DNA from: Arcobacter sp.
GTDB lineage: Bacteria > Campylobacterota > Campylobacteria > Campylobacterales > Arcobacteraceae
DNA length: 64,000 nt
Reading direction: 5' to 3'
Assembly (NCBI GenBank): GCA_002869535.1
Contig: PKUK01000009.1
Coordinates: forward strand, 283,030 to 347,029
In this document: in pieces, positions 10,199 to 19,814 of the stretch
Layout of the letters: the number at the start of each line of letters is the position of its first letter
How positions within the stretch are numbered: the stretch's first letter is position 1
Made by a program: the position numbers and the translations under genes
The notes under the pieces: model-generated
What the model was told of the DNA's origin: nothing
What the model saw: the letters and a program-made list of their open reading frames with translations, nothing else
Database searches by the model: none

Positions 10199-11020
10199 TT
10201 ACCTTCTCTTATCTAATATTTTAGATTTTTTTTCATCTAAATCTTTAATGATTCGTTTTCCAAATAGTTTCACTCCACCCTCTTCTGTATATCCAAGTGG
10301 TGTTTGTGTCTCATTACCTTCTGTAATTTCTGTTCCAAAAGGAACTTCATGTCCAAGTCTTGAGAATCTTGTAGTATCATATCTATCAACGGCTGCATCA
10401 TCTCTCTCTTCTGGACCTATCTCATCTCTAGCTTCTTTTCCAAAGATATGGTCTACTTCGTACCATTGTGCAACTTCATCACCGTGAAGTGGATATGTTT
10501 TTTTCAAGGGATGGTCATACCAATCATCTGGCATAAGTATTCTTTTCATATTTGGGTGGTTTAGGATTTTTACTCCATACATGTCAAACATTTCTCGCTC
10601 AGACAAGTTTGCCATTTTAAACACACCATAAACTGACTCTATTGTTTGTTTTTCTTCAATGAAACACTTAACTCTCATTCTTTTATGTTTACTCATAGAA
10701 AGCATTTCATAAAAAATCTCAAAACCTTTTCTAGTAGCGATATAATCTATAGCTGAAAGCTCCATAAGCATGTCATATTCTAGCTCATCTCTTAAAAGTG
10801 TTAGTGTTTTTACATTGTCTTGTGGATTTATATATATAACTAACTCACCATTTTCTATATAACTATCGTGTATAGTTACTTTTGATTTTAATGATTCAAT
10901 ATCTTTTGCATATATTTCATCACTTGAAGGGTCAAGTCTAGGAATTGTTGGTGTTACATAAAATCTATCATTATAATATGATTTTTTTTGAACATCATCT
11001 TTAGGAGTATATTTTCTCAT
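10199..11020 (-). CDS. nuoC: NADH-quinone oxidoreductase subunit C (NuoC)
   Basis: This is the 30-kDa-type peripheral subunit that joins NuoD to the arm (273 aa; longer than the core domain because of a C-terminal extension after residue 200). The signature block is present: EREMFDMYGVKI, HPNMKRILMPDDWYDHP and LKKTYPLHGDE. Oddity: the residue before SEREMFDM, almost always Trp in this family, is Leu (codon 139, TTG at 10604-10606); TGG to TTG is a single G-to-T change. The gene overlaps the nuoB stop by one base. Confidence 0.95.
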   Translation of the reverse strand: MRKYTPKDDVQKKSYYNDRFYVTPTIPRLDPSSDEIYAKDIESLKSKVTIHDSYIENGELVIYINPQDNVKTLTLLRDELEYDMLMELSAIDYIATRKGFEIFYEMLSMSKHKRMRVKCFIEEKQTIESVYGVFKMANLSEREMFDMYGVKILNHPNMKRILMPDDWYDHPLKKTYPLHGDEVAQWYEVDHIFGKEARDEIGPEERDDAAVDRYDTTRFSRLGHEVPFGTEITEGNETQTPLGYTEEGGVKLFGKRIIKDLDEKKSKILDKRR

Positions 11021-11529
11021 TATACTAACCTCTTTTTCTTTTTAGATAAAAATGCAGACTCTCTTCTTATTTTCTTTTGAAGCATCATAAGAGCATATTG
11101 TAGTGTTTCAGGTCTTGGTGCACAACCTGGAAGATAAATATCTACAGGTATTACTCTGTCTACCCCTTGAACTGTGGCATAAGTGTTAAACATACCACCA
11201 GTATTTGCACAACTTCCCATAGAGATAACCCATTTAGGATCTGGCATTTGGTCATATAGTCTTCTCATATATTCAGCATGTTTTTTTGTAAGTGTTCCAG
11301 CTACAACGATAACATCAGCTTGTCTTGGACTAGCTCTAAATATTGTTCCAAATCTATCGAAGTCAAATCTTGAAGCCCCTGTTGCCATCATCTCAATTGC
11401 ACAGCAAGCCAAACCATAAGTTAAAGGCCATAAGGAGTTACTTCTTCCAAAGTTTACAATTTTGTCAACAGTTGTAAGAGCAATAGGTGCTCCCCCATCT
11501 TGAAAATATTTTATTTTATGCTGTGCCAT
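11020..11529 (-). CDS. nuoB: NADH-quinone oxidoreductase subunit B (NuoB)
   Basis: This subunit carries cluster N2, the last iron-sulfur centre before quinone (169 aa). The tandem cysteines LACCAIEMM, then [10 protein letters not shown] and LPGCAPRPE, supply the four ligands. The C-terminus is basic (KKIRRES...KKKKR). It overlaps the nuoA end by 19 bases, so the two are probably translationally coupled. Confidence 0.97.
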   Translation of the reverse strand: MAQHKIKYFQDGGAPIALTTVDKIVNFGRSNSLWPLTYGLACCAIEMMATGASRFDFDRFGTIFRASPRQADVIVVAGTLTKKHAEYMRRLYDQMPDPKWVISMGSCANTGGMFNTYATVQGVDRVIPVDIYLPGCAPRPETLQYALMMLQKKIRRESAFLSKKKKRLV

Positions 11530-11900
11530 TCAAGCGCTCCTTTTTTCCATGCATAAATAAAGCCAATAGTTAGTAGTACGATAAATAGAATCATCTCTAT
11601 AAATCCAAACCAACCTAAGACTTTAAAGTCAACAGCCCATGGAAACATAAATATTATCTCTATATCAAATAAGATAAATAGCAGTGCCATAAGATAAAAC
11701 TGCACAGAGATAGTGTTTGGTTGCTTTGTAACTTCTGGTCCACATTCATAATATGTAGTTTTAAGTTTTTCTGTATCAAGTCTTGCCATTTTTCGACTTA
11801 CAAGTCTTGCTAACCAAATTGTTGCAAAAAATGCCCCAAAGGTTAAAACAAACATCATAAAAACACCAAAATACGGATGAGCGAAATCCATATGAGTCAT
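11511..11900 (-). CDS. nuoA: NADH-quinone oxidoreductase subunit A (NuoA)
   Basis: This is a three-helix membrane subunit of complex I and the first gene of the operon (129 aa). [10 protein letters not shown] (family YECG), [23 protein letters not shown] and the last helix [25 protein letters not shown] are diagnostic. The stretch ahead of it (11901-12193) should hold the operon promoter. Confidence 0.96.
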   Translation of the reverse strand: MTHMDFAHPYFGVFMMFVLTFGAFFATIWLARLVSRKMARLDTEKLKTTYYECGPEVTKQPNTISVQFYLMALLFILFDIEIIFMFPWAVDFKVLGWFGFIEMILFIVLLTIGFIYAWKKGALEWHSIK

Positions 11901-12193
11901 ATTTATATCCTTAATTTCTTTGTATTTAAAGAATTTAGTTTTTTCATTTTAATTTATATTCAGCTAGATACTAGCAAAAATATTTTAAATCTAGACTTAA
12001 TAAATCTACCGCAAAACTGCGTTAGTTTAAAAATAGCTTAGCCTAAAATCAGTCATTCTTAACATTGTTATTTAAAAAATTTATATTTATAGGTAAAAAA
12101 CAATAATTAATGGATTTATATTAATCTAGGCTTAGATTAATATAAATTTATTATACTAATATTATAATTTTATATAGAGATTTAGAAACAGTT
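11901..12193. other. Intergenic region upstream of the nuo operon
   Basis: This 293-base AT-rich gap lies between the AAA+ gene stop and nuoA, both read on the minus strand. It should hold the nuoA promoter, but no single -10/-35 pair stands out. A long palindrome at 12114-12147 is annotated separately. A short CGC/GCG inverted pair occurs near 12009-12021. No small ORF with a convincing ribosome binding site was found. Confidence 0.6.
12114..12147. repeat. Perfect 15-bp inverted repeat with 4-base centre
   Basis: The arms ATTTATATTAATCTA (12114-12128) and TAGATTAATATAAAT (12133-12147) are exact reverse complements around GGCT. On the minus strand it lies after the AAA+ gene stop and about 215 bases before nuoA. 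It could be a terminator for the AAA+ gene, though no immediate U-run follows, or a dyad operator for the nuo operon. Confidence 0.8.
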
Positions 12194-13927
12194 TTAGAAA
12201 AATCCAACTTTATTTTCAGTGTCAAATTGAGACCGTTGTTCTTTAGAAATTTGTTCTTTGAAATCTTCCATTCTAAAGATTGGTTCATCCATAACTGCTA
12301 CTTTATATGCAGTGTTCTTTATAACTAGCTCTATCTGACCACCTGTTAGTTCAACTTCAGATATTTTTTCCATATCAAAATCACTATCCAATGGGATGTT
12401 TTCAGGTAATAACTTTTTCCACAGTTCTAGTCTTTGAACTTTGTTTGGCTTAACAAATTCTATTTTATAGTTGAATCTTCTTGAAAATGCTTTATCTAAG
12501 CTCTCCAAAAGATTTGTAGTTGCAATAAGTATTCCGTCGAAACGCTCTATTTGCTCTAAAAAGATATTTTGCATTTGATTGTGCATTTTATCACTACCAC
12601 TTGTAGACTCTGTCACCCTAGAACTTAAAAACTGATCAGCTTCATTTAGTAATAAAATTGGCTCTGATTTTGTTTTATCTCTTATATCTACGTATGTTTC
12701 AAAGATTTTTCTAACATTTTTTTCACTCTCACCCACATACATAGAGAGTATTTTAGAACAATCAAAAGCTAAAACTTGTCTTTTAAGTGATTTTGCAAGG
12801 GCAAGGGCAGTCAAAGTTTTACCAGTACCTGCAACCCCATAAAAGATAATTCTGGCATCAATACCTTTTTTTCTATCTTTTATTCCCCACTCTTTTAGTC
12901 TATTTATTACCTTTTTGTCAACTTGTTGCAAAAGTGCATCTAGCGTCTCTCTTGTTTTTGGATTTAATACAACATCCTCCATAGTCTTATCAGTTGATAT
13001 TAACTCAAACATATCTTGCTCTTTTATCACGTTGTCGATTTTGATTTTAGATGTTCTTGTTTTCTTTTTTGTTGGGTGTGAAATCTTATATAAAACCTCA
13101 TCAGGAATATAAAAGTTTCTATTTATCCCACCAAAAGGTGTTAGCATCTCATCATAATCAACAAGTCCTGTTGAAACCAACTTTGAACTCTCTTCTAGCA
13201 GACTTCTGTTTTTGATTTTCTCATAATCATCATGTGAGATTAGCTCAATAAGTGAATTCATATCTCTTATTGATTCATCTCCACCTGAATACTCCTCTTT
13301 AAGAAGTGCTATAAATATCATCTGCTCATGTTCGTTTAGGTCATTTTCTTTAAAAAAGCCCACAAGCATGATTTCATTTGGAGTAGCTTGTACTCTCTCT
13401 TTGATTCTATTTTCTAAAAGTGTAAGTTTTGATTTTAGTCTTTTTATATTTGGTGACTTTTCGTCAAAGTTGTGTTTTACTACATTTAACTTTTGAGCTA
13501 AATCTATTTTGAAAAACTGATCTTGCAAATACTCCAAGTGATCACTGTATTTTGTAATCTCAGGTAGAGACATATCCATAGAACAATCTTCCATAAGTCT
13601 TAAAAATGATGGTGTTAAAGATACACTAGAGTTCAGTAACTCCAATTTTGATAACTCACTTAGTTTTATTGGTGTAAATGAGTTTTGAACTAACCAACCA
13701 AGCTCAAGTAATGATTTTATCACTTCAAGTTTTTCTAAGTGCTCATATTTTTTTACATCATAAAATTCTGATAAAATATCTATCACCATCAAAGCATCTC
13801 TGCCATTTATATACTCTTTTGTAAGATGCTGAAGTATTTTCCCCTCTTCTAAATTACACTTCAACTGTACAAATAGTTCTTCTTTTTCTAAATCTATACT
13901 CTTTATAAATTTAATCAATTCATTCAT
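12194..13927 (-). CDS. AAA+ ATPase with long N-terminal region
   Basis: This 577-aa cytoplasmic protein has a C-terminal AAA+ module (about residues 310-545): Walker A GVAGTGKT, pore-like MYVGESEKNVRKIF, a Walker B-type LLLNEAD with Asn before the Glu, sensor-1 IATTN and arginine-finger-like AFSRRFN. The roughly 300-residue N-terminal region is helical and not recognised. Similar proteins are annotated only as ATP-binding proteins of the CbxX/FtsH-like group, so a substrate-remodelling role is inferred. It is a single gene on the minus strand, with the next gene upstream separated by about 90 bases. Confidence 0.85.
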   Translation of the reverse strand: MNELIKFIKSIDLEKEELFVQLKCNLEEGKILQHLTKEYINGRDALMVIDILSEFYDVKKYEHLEKLEVIKSLLELGWLVQNSFTPIKLSELSKLELLNSSVSLTPSFLRLMEDCSMDMSLPEITKYSDHLEYLQDQFFKIDLAQKLNVVKHNFDEKSPNIKRLKSKLTLLENRIKERVQATPNEIMLVGFFKENDLNEHEQMIFIALLKEEYSGGDESIRDMNSLIELISHDDYEKIKNRSLLEESSKLVSTGLVDYDEMLTPFGGINRNFYIPDEVLYKISHPTKKKTRTSKIKIDNVIKEQDMFELISTDKTMEDVVLNPKTRETLDALLQQVDKKVINRLKEWGIKDRKKGIDARIIFYGVAGTGKTLTALALAKSLKRQVLAFDCSKILSMYVGESEKNVRKIFETYVDIRDKTKSEPILLLNEADQFLSSRVTESTSGSDKMHNQMQNIFLEQIERFDGILIATTNLLESLDKAFSRRFNYKIEFVKPNKVQRLELWKKLLPENIPLDSDFDMEKISEVELTGGQIELVIKNTAYKVAVMDEPIFRMEDFKEQISKEQRSQFDTENKVGFF

Positions 13928-14014
13928 TAATTGTTATTCCTATTTTTAATTATCTATTTAAAATTTCTTAGCTAAATATCAATAATACATCAACAAATCT
14001 TAAAATAAGATACT

Positions 14015-14371
14015 CTATTTTAATCTTTTGTTTAACTGTTCATAAAATATATCACTATGGACTTTTTCTTTAAAGTATAATTTTTCTTCACCTTTAGAAT
14101 TTTGTATTAAAATATCTTTATTTACCCGCGTAATATTTCTAATATCATCATATTTTATATAAACATTTTTTGAAAAATCAATACTAAACTTGTTGTTTAT
14201 TATTGTAATATTATCGTTACACAAACCTTTATATCTTGATTTATAATTATAAATCGTATTGCAAGATTCGTTTTTATAAAACTTTTCAATCATATCTATA
14301 TTTGAGGAGTCTACATATAAAACCCATCCTAAAGCTATTAAAAAAGGAGAAAGTAAAACTAGTATTATCAT
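14015..14371 (-). CDS. Small membrane-anchored hypothetical protein
   Basis: This 118-aa protein is not recognised. It has one N-terminal hydrophobic segment (ILVLLSPFLIALGWVLYV), which reads as a signal anchor. A Lys/Asn-rich beta-type domain follows with two Cys residues (ESCNTIY, GLCNDN) that could pair outside the cytoplasm. The repeated DDI...I and GEEKLYF pattern resembles a PH-like fold, but that is weak. It is divergent from the diguanylate cyclase at 14525 and may share its control region. Confidence 0.65.
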   Translation of the reverse strand: MIILVLLSPFLIALGWVLYVDSSNIDMIEKFYKNESCNTIYNYKSRYKGLCNDNITIINNKFSIDFSKNVYIKYDDIRNITRVNKDILIQNSKGEEKLYFKEKVHSDIFYEQLNKRLK

Positions 14372-14452
14372 AAAAAAATTTCCTTGGTATTTTTCCTATT
14401 TTACATAAGTTATTATTAAAATTAATTATGAATTTTCAATTAATTAATATTT

Positions 14453-14471
14453 TATATTGATAATCATTATT
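14453..14471. promoter_or_regulatory. Fur-box-like site
   Basis: The 19-mer TATATTGATAATCATTATT matches the classical Fur consensus GATAATGATAATCATTATC at 16 of 19 positions, with the central GATAATCATTAT exact. It lies in the divergent gap between the small membrane protein (14371) and the diguanylate cyclase (14525), in promoter range of both. Binding is inferred, and an AT-rich background raises the chance of a false hit. Confidence 0.45.
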
Positions 14472-14524
14472 ATTTAATACTAATTATGTTATATTCCTAA
14501 AAAATTTATTTTTAGGGAATACCA

Positions 14525-16393
14525 ATGAAAATAAGCAAAAAAATGGCATTATTATTTACTCTAATTAGTCTTATTATAATAACCTTTATTTCGGGTCTTG
14601 TACAAAATAGAATTCAAAAGTCTCAAATACTTGAAGATAAAATAATACAAAGAAATATTCTAAAACTACACAATATAATAGACTTCAATAGTGAGTATCT
14701 AAAAAAAATCGCATACGAATTTCAAGAAAATGAAAGACTCCGAGATATAATCAATAAATCAGATCATGCACAACTTAAAACATATTTTAGTGATAGTAAT
14801 TTAATGGAAGAACTAAATATCAGTAATTTTTTGATTTTTGATAAAGATAAAAAATTTCTTTTTGGTAAAAGTTATGATATTAGTTCAAATGAGATGTTGA
14901 GTGTCTCAACTGAATTAATTAATTTCATTAAAACTAAAGATATAAAAAAATATATAAATAAGAAAAAAGAGATCTTTTATATGACTACCGATTATGAAAA
15001 ATCTATTTTTGATATAAAAGAGATAAAAAACAGGAACACTCAAACTATAGGATATATATACTTTTCAAGGGCGATTGATTCTCACTTTTTATCCAATATA
15101 TCTGATGTACTACAAGAGTATGTCTCACTTATAAATAGTGTGGATTTTGATAAGTTTAACACTATCAAAAATAAAAAACTAAATATAAAATACAAAACTG
15201 TAAATGTGGATGAAAACTACCTTTTTACATATGTAAGATATTTTGATGAATTTGAGAATAAAAACTTTTATTTTAGTATAAAAAGTAAAAGATATATATA
15301 TCAAGAACTAAAATCAAATATGAATTTTATATTATATTGCGTATCTATTTGTTTTTTACTTATCATCATGATATTTTATATTTTTATAAAAATATTTTTT
15401 TCAGATAGGATTATCAAAATCTCAAACAAAGTAAAAAAGATCTCTGAAAATAATAACCTAGAGATAATAATAAAAGACAACTATGACGATGAGATTTCAT
15501 TTTTAGCAAAAAAATTAAATGAAATGCTTCTTTCAATAGATATAAAACAACATGAAAAACTAAAAAAAGAGAGAGATTTTTTAAAATCTGTCCTAGATAC
15601 ACAACAAAATATCATCATGATAACCCAAGGGGATAAGATACAAAGTGTAAATAAAAAGTTTGTAGATACATTCACCTCAGAAGATAATTTCTTATCAAAT
15701 ATTGTTTTAGTAGATAATAATACTCAAAAAAATCTTCTAAATATTGCACAATACTACTCTTCAAAAAACATCCCTGCAAAATTTCAGATTATGGGAGATG
15801 ACAACTTTTATTTTACTTTTGATGTATCTAAACTTGATATGGGCAAATATCTAATTTGTATGAATGATGTCTCTACTTTAAATAAAAAGATATCACACCT
15901 AGAAGTAAAAGCTTCAATTGATGGACTAACAAAAATATTCAATAAAGTTGCTATAAAAGATATGTGTGAAGTCTGGATTGATACAAAAGAGTTTCATCTC
16001 TTAGTGTTAGATATTGATTTTTTTAAAAAGATAAATGATACTTATGGACACTTATGTGGAGACTATATTTTAAAAGATGCCATCAACAATATAAGAAAGA
16101 TTATCTCAAAAAAAGATTATATAGGAAGAATAGGTGGAGAAGAGTTTATGATACTTCTAGATGAAAAAAACAAAGAAAATGCTATAAACATCGCCCAAAG
16201 AATAAGACAAAATATTGAAAATACTATTTTTGACTATGGGAATAATTTACTTAAAATAACAATCAGCATCGGAGTTGCTAAAAATATTTTAAATAAAGAT
16301 ACTTACGAAACTATTTATGAAAGAGCAGACAAAGCTTTATATAAAGCAAAAGATGAGGGAAGAAATAGAGTGATTTATGAAAAAGAGGAGTAA
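14525..16393 (+). CDS. Membrane diguanylate cyclase (sensor + GGDEF)
   Basis: This 622-aa protein is predicted to make cyclic di-GMP. TM1 is near residues 7-24, followed by an extracytoplasmic sensor of about 240 residues, TM2 near 267-290, a HAMP-like stretch, a PAS-like region (about 350-455) and a C-terminal GGDEF domain with active-site GGEEF (about 536-540). LDIDFFKKINDTYGH supplies the metal-binding Asp. The I-site RxxD upstream of GGEEF is not intact (SKKD), so product inhibition may be absent. A Fur-box-like site lies about 55 bases before the start. The 3' end forms a bidirectional terminator with the next gene. Confidence 0.9.
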   Translation: MKISKKMALLFTLISLIIITFISGLVQNRIQKSQILEDKIIQRNILKLHNIIDFNSEYLKKIAYEFQENERLRDIINKSDHAQLKTYFSDSNLMEELNISNFLIFDKDKKFLFGKSYDISSNEMLSVSTELINFIKTKDIKKYINKKKEIFYMTTDYEKSIFDIKEIKNRNTQTIGYIYFSRAIDSHFLSNISDVLQEYVSLINSVDFDKFNTIKNKKLNIKYKTVNVDENYLFTYVRYFDEFENKNFYFSIKSKRYIYQELKSNMNFILYCVSICFLLIIMIFYIFIKIFFSDRIIKISNKVKKISENNNLEIIIKDNYDDEISFLAKKLNEMLLSIDIKQHEKLKKERDFLKSVLDTQQNIIMITQGDKIQSVNKKFVDTFTSEDNFLSNIVLVDNNTQKNLLNIAQYYSSKNIPAKFQIMGDDNFYFTFDVSKLDMGKYLICMNDVSTLNKKISHLEVKASIDGLTKIFNKVAIKDMCEVWIDTKEFHLLVLDIDFFKKINDTYGHLCGDYILKDAINNIRKIISKKDYIGRIGGEEFMILLDEKNKENAINIAQRIRQNIENTIFDYGNNLLKITISIGVAKNILNKDTYETIYERADKALYKAKDEGRNRVIYEKEE

Positions 16394-16403
16394 CTCCTCT
16401 TTT
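16381..16403. terminator. Bidirectional hairpin whose loop is the stop codon
   Basis: AAAAGAGGAG (16381-16390) pairs with CTCCTCTTTT (16394-16403) around a three-base loop, TAA, which is the stop codon of the diguanylate cyclase. The flanking A and T tracts make it a rho-independent terminator in either direction, serving this gene and the convergent gene at 16411. Confidence 0.8.
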
Positions 16404-16410
16404 GGAAAAT

Positions 16411-16977
16411 CTAGAAAGCTTTTATAAGCATATTTTTTACTTTATCTTGTAGTTCAGGGTTTAGATTAAGCACACTTAATCCATGATAGATATCTATAAG
16501 TTCCGCTTCATCAAATATAGTATTTCTTTCATCAATACTATAAATAATATCTATTTTCCCATAGTCATATGTATCTACATTAGTTACTTTTACAGTAAAT
16601 TCACTATTTGCATAAGTATTATTTTTGATATTTTGAGTCATATCTTCAATAAAACTTTCTGGAATACTTGAACTAACTATGAAATTGATTAAAATCTTAT
16701 TGCTATTTATCTTAATAGAATCAATATCAACGCAGTCATATTGCTCATAAATGATTTTGGTACTCTTACCAAACAAATCATATATAGGACACTTATCAAG
16801 TACATTTTTCTTTTTTAAGTGAGGTAAAGCATCCATCATAGGAAAATAGCTATTAAAAAGTTTAATTTCACTTGGAACAGCTTTTGTTTTAAACTGCTCA
16901 TAGTTACTAAAAAATAGTTTAGCAGAACTGCTCATATTTGCTATATTGTCATTATTTTGTTGATTTTTGTCTATCAT
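16411..16977 (-). CDS. Hypothetical protein, 188 aa
   Basis: Not recognised. The protein is soluble with no signal peptide or membrane segment. It has an Asn-rich start (DKNQQNNDN), a Lys-rich centre and an alternating beta-type pattern after residue 85 (DIDSIKINSNKILINFIVSSS). Base composition is like its neighbours. It is convergent with the diguanylate cyclase and shares its terminator hairpin. Confidence 0.7.
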   Translation of the reverse strand: MIDKNQQNNDNIANMSSSAKLFFSNYEQFKTKAVPSEIKLFNSYFPMMDALPHLKKKNVLDKCPIYDLFGKSTKIIYEQYDCVDIDSIKINSNKILINFIVSSSIPESFIEDMTQNIKNNTYANSEFTVKVTNVDTYDYGKIDIIYSIDERNTIFDEAELIDIYHGLSVLNLNPELQDKVKNMLIKAF

Positions 16978-17066
16978 TATCTATACCTTTATTATATTAG
17001 CTTTATTATATATCTGTGAAGTATAGATTAAAATGAAATTTTTGATGAATATAAGTAAATAAGGGC

Positions 17067-17095
17067 TTAAAAATAGTGTTTTAAACTATTTTTAA
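17067..17095 (-). terminator. Probable terminator downstream of nfo
   Basis: An 11-bp perfect stem, TTAAAAATAGT (17067-17077) with ACTATTTTTAA (17085-17095), has a seven-base loop. It lies 14 bases past the nfo stop on the minus strand. The run of U after the stem is short, so function is moderately likely. Confidence 0.5.
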
Positions 17096-17108
17096 GAATA
17101 GTGAGATT

Positions 17109-17954
17109 TTATTTTTCTACTAAATTATACAAGTCTTGAATTTCTTGAGCCCAAATCTCTTCATTGATAGTTTCAAGAACCAACGGAATATCATCCATCC
17201 TCTCATCATTCATAATAAACCCAAAAGCATCCCAACCAATCTTTCCTTGACCCAAACTATCATGTCTATCTACTCTACTTCCTAAATCTGGTTTTGAGTC
17301 GTTTATATGCATACCCATTAGGTATTCTCTTCCTACTACCTCATCAAACTCTTTCCATGTTTTATCATAGGCTTCTCTTGTTCTTATATCATATCCTGCT
17401 GTAAACATGTGACAGGTGTCTATACATACTCCAACTCTACTTTTATCTTCTATTTTATCTATGATGTAAGCTAAGTGTTCGAACTTGTATCCTAGGTTAC
17501 TTCCTTGTCCTGCTGTGTTTTCTATTACTAGTTTTATGTCATTTGTTGCATCTATTGCTTTGTTCATAGAAAGGGCTATATTGTCTAGGCACTCTTCTTC
17601 ACTTATCTTTCGCAAGTGACTTCCTGGGTGAAAGTTTAGTCTGTCTAGTTTTAGGATTTCACATCGCTCAATTTCGTGTATAAATCCATCTAAAGATTTT
17701 TGTCTATTTTCCTCTACAGGATGACCTAAGTTTATAAGGTAACTGTCATGTGGTAAAATATGTTTTGGTAGTATTCCACATTTGTCCATCTCTTCAAACC
17801 ACTTATCAAGAACATCATTTTCTAAAGGTTTTGCTGCCCATTGTCTTTGGTTTTTTGTAAAAAGTGCAAAGGCTTTTGCCCCTATTGCTGTTGCATTTAT
17901 GGGTGCATTGTATACTCCACCACTTGCGCTTACGTGTGCTCCTACGTATTTCAT
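17109..17954 (-). CDS. nfo: Endonuclease IV (apurinic/apyrimidinic endonuclease)
   Basis: This is a base-excision repair enzyme that nicks DNA 5' to abasic sites and removes blocked 3' ends. The TIM-barrel family signatures are complete: [33 protein letters not shown] (zinc His), [11 protein letters not shown] (zinc Glu), [36 protein letters not shown] and LETIN. The second ATG (17954) is preferred because it gives the standard MKYVGAH start; an in-frame ATG two codons upstream also exists. In a window marked by 8-oxoG-type changes, this oxidative-damage repair gene itself looks intact. Confidence 0.95.
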   Translation of the reverse strand: MKYVGAHVSASGGVYNAPINATAIGAKAFALFTKNQRQWAAKPLENDVLDKWFEEMDKCGILPKHILPHDSYLINLGHPVEENRQKSLDGFIHEIERCEILKLDRLNFHPGSHLRKISEEECLDNIALSMNKAIDATNDIKLVIENTAGQGSNLGYKFEHLAYIIDKIEDKSRVGVCIDTCHMFTAGYDIRTREAYDKTWKEFDEVVGREYLMGMHINDSKPDLGSRVDRHDSLGQGKIGWDAFGFIMNDERMDDIPLVLETINEEIWAQEIQDLYNLVEK

Positions 17955-18122
17955 TATCAATTCCTAATATCTTTTTGTGAGGATTTTACTTAATCTTGGG
18001 TTTTATGTCGCTTATTGTTTCAGTTTAGTTCTTTTATTAAAAATGCTATGTTAATGCTACTTTTATCATACAAATATCATTTTCTTTAATTAATATTTAA
18101 TTCTAATTATTAAGGAGATTTT

Positions 18123-19814
18123 ATGGAAATAAGCACACAAGCCCTTTTTGCGGCTCTTCCTATTTTTGTGGCAGCTATCTTGTTGGTGGGATTTAGACTT
18201 CCAGCAAAAAAAGCGATGCCTGTTGTTTATATAGTAACAACAGTTGTGGCCTTTTATATATGGCAAGTTAGTTTTAATAGAATACTTGCATCTACTGTTC
18301 AAGGTTTACTTATCACTATTGCAGTTTTATGGATAATCTTTGGGGCAATATTATTGCTCAATACTCTTAAACACTCAGGTGCAATAAAAGTTATCAGAGA
18401 AGGATTCAATAATGTAAGTCCTGATAGAAGAGTACAAGTTATTATTATCGCTTGGTTATTTGGTTCTTTTATTGAAGGTGCTTCAGGATTTGGAACACCA
18501 GCTGCTATTGCAGCACCACTTATGGTTGCTATTGGATTCCCAGCCATGGCAGCTGTTATGATAGGTATGATGATACAAAGTACTCCGGTATCATTTGGTG
18601 CAGTTGGAACACCTATTTTAATAGGTGTTAACAAAGGTTTAGATGCACAAACTATTGGTGCATCTTTAGAAGCTGTAGGTTCAAACTGGGAAACTTACTT
18701 ACAACTAATCACTAGCGAAGTTGCAGTTATTCATGCTATAACTGGTACTTTGATTCCACTATTTATGATTATTATGATGACTAGGTTTTTTGGTCAAAAC
18801 AGATCATGGACAGAAGGCTTATCTATCTTACCTTTTGCTATTTTTGGTGGATTAGCATTTACAATTCCTTACGCACTAACTGGTATATTTTTAGGTGCTG
18901 AGTTCCCTTCTCTTATTGGGGCTTTAGTTGGACTTCCAATTGTAATATTTGCAGCTAAAAAAGGGTTTTTAATCCCTAAAGATACTTGGGATTTTGCTCC
19001 AAAAGAGATGTGGCCTGTTCATTGGGTATCAAAACTTGAGATGAACCTTGATGCTATGAATACTAAAGTTGATATGTCTTTAGCAAAAGCTTGGGTTCCA
19101 TATGTTCTTGTGGCACTTATTTTAGTAATTACTAGGGTTTCAGATGAAGCAAAAGCTTTTGTTAAATCTTGGGTTATTCCTTTTAAAGATATTTTAGGTG
19201 AAGGCTTAGGTTACTCTATTGTTCCTCTTTATTTACCAGGTGGTATCTTAGTACTTGTAGTTTTAATCACTTATTTTCTACACAAAATGGAATTTAAAGA
19301 GATGAAAGAAGCACTAGGTGAGTCTTCAAAAGTAATGTTAGGTGCTGGTTTTGTACTTATATTTACTATTCCATTAGTAAGAATACTTATCAACTCAGGA
19401 GTAAATGGTGCGGGGTTTGATTCTATGCCAGTTGCTATGGCAAACTTTGTGGCAACTTCAGTTGGTGATATTTATCCATTATTTGCTCCACTAATTGGTG
19501 CCCTAGGAGCTTTTATTGCAGGAAGTAATACTGTTTCAAATATGATGTTAAGTCAATTTCAATTTGGAGTTGCAGATGCACTTGGACTTTCAACGGCTCT
19601 TATGATAGCACTTCAAGCTGTTGGAGCTGCTGCTGGTAATATGATAGCAATACACAATGTTGTTGCAGCTTCTGCTACAGTTGGATTACTTGATCAAGAA
19701 GGTGAAACCTTAAGAAAAACAATAATACCTACTATTTATTATTGTTTAATTGCGGGAATTATTGGTCTTATTGGTATGTATTATCTAGGACTTACAGATC
19801 CTTTAATCAAATAA
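18123..19814 (+). CDS. lctP: L-lactate permease (LctP family)
   Basis: This is an inner-membrane lactate (possibly also glycolate) proton symporter of 563 aa with about 13 hydrophobic segments. Family blocks are conserved: EGASGFGTPAAIAAPLMV, QSTPVSFGAVGTPI, FIAGSNTVSNMM and the C-terminal HNVVAASATVGLL. A good ribosome binding site (AAGGAG, about 18111) fixes the start. The gene stands alone and is followed by a strong terminator at 19815. It fits a carboxylic-acid-using organism, as does the neighbouring fumC. Confidence 0.93.
   Translation: MEISTQALFAALPIFVAAILLVGFRLPAKKAMPVVYIVTTVVAFYIWQVSFNRILASTVQGLLITIAVLWIIFGAILLLNTLKHSGAIKVIREGFNNVSPDRRVQVIIIAWLFGSFIEGASGFGTPAAIAAPLMVAIGFPAMAAVMIGMMIQSTPVSFGAVGTPILIGVNKGLDAQTIGASLEAVGSNWETYLQLITSEVAVIHAITGTLIPLFMIIMMTRFFGQNRSWTEGLSILPFAIFGGLAFTIPYALTGIFLGAEFPSLIGALVGLPIVIFAAKKGFLIPKDTWDFAPKEMWPVHWVSKLEMNLDAMNTKVDMSLAKAWVPYVLVALILVITRVSDEAKAFVKSWVIPFKDILGEGLGYSIVPLYLPGGILVLVVLITYFLHKMEFKEMKEALGESSKVMLGAGFVLIFTIPLVRILINSGVNGAGFDSMPVAMANFVATSVGDIYPLFAPLIGALGAFIAGSNTVSNMMLSQFQFGVADALGLSTALMIALQAVGAAAGNMIAIHNVVAASATVGLLDQEGETLRKTIIPTIYYCLIAGIIGLIGMYYLGLTDPLIK

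Noticed and set aside
11449-11454. NuoB Phe in [11 protein letters not shown] (often Trp) as another G-to-T change
   Set aside because: TGG to TTT needs two changes, and Phe may be native in this lineage.
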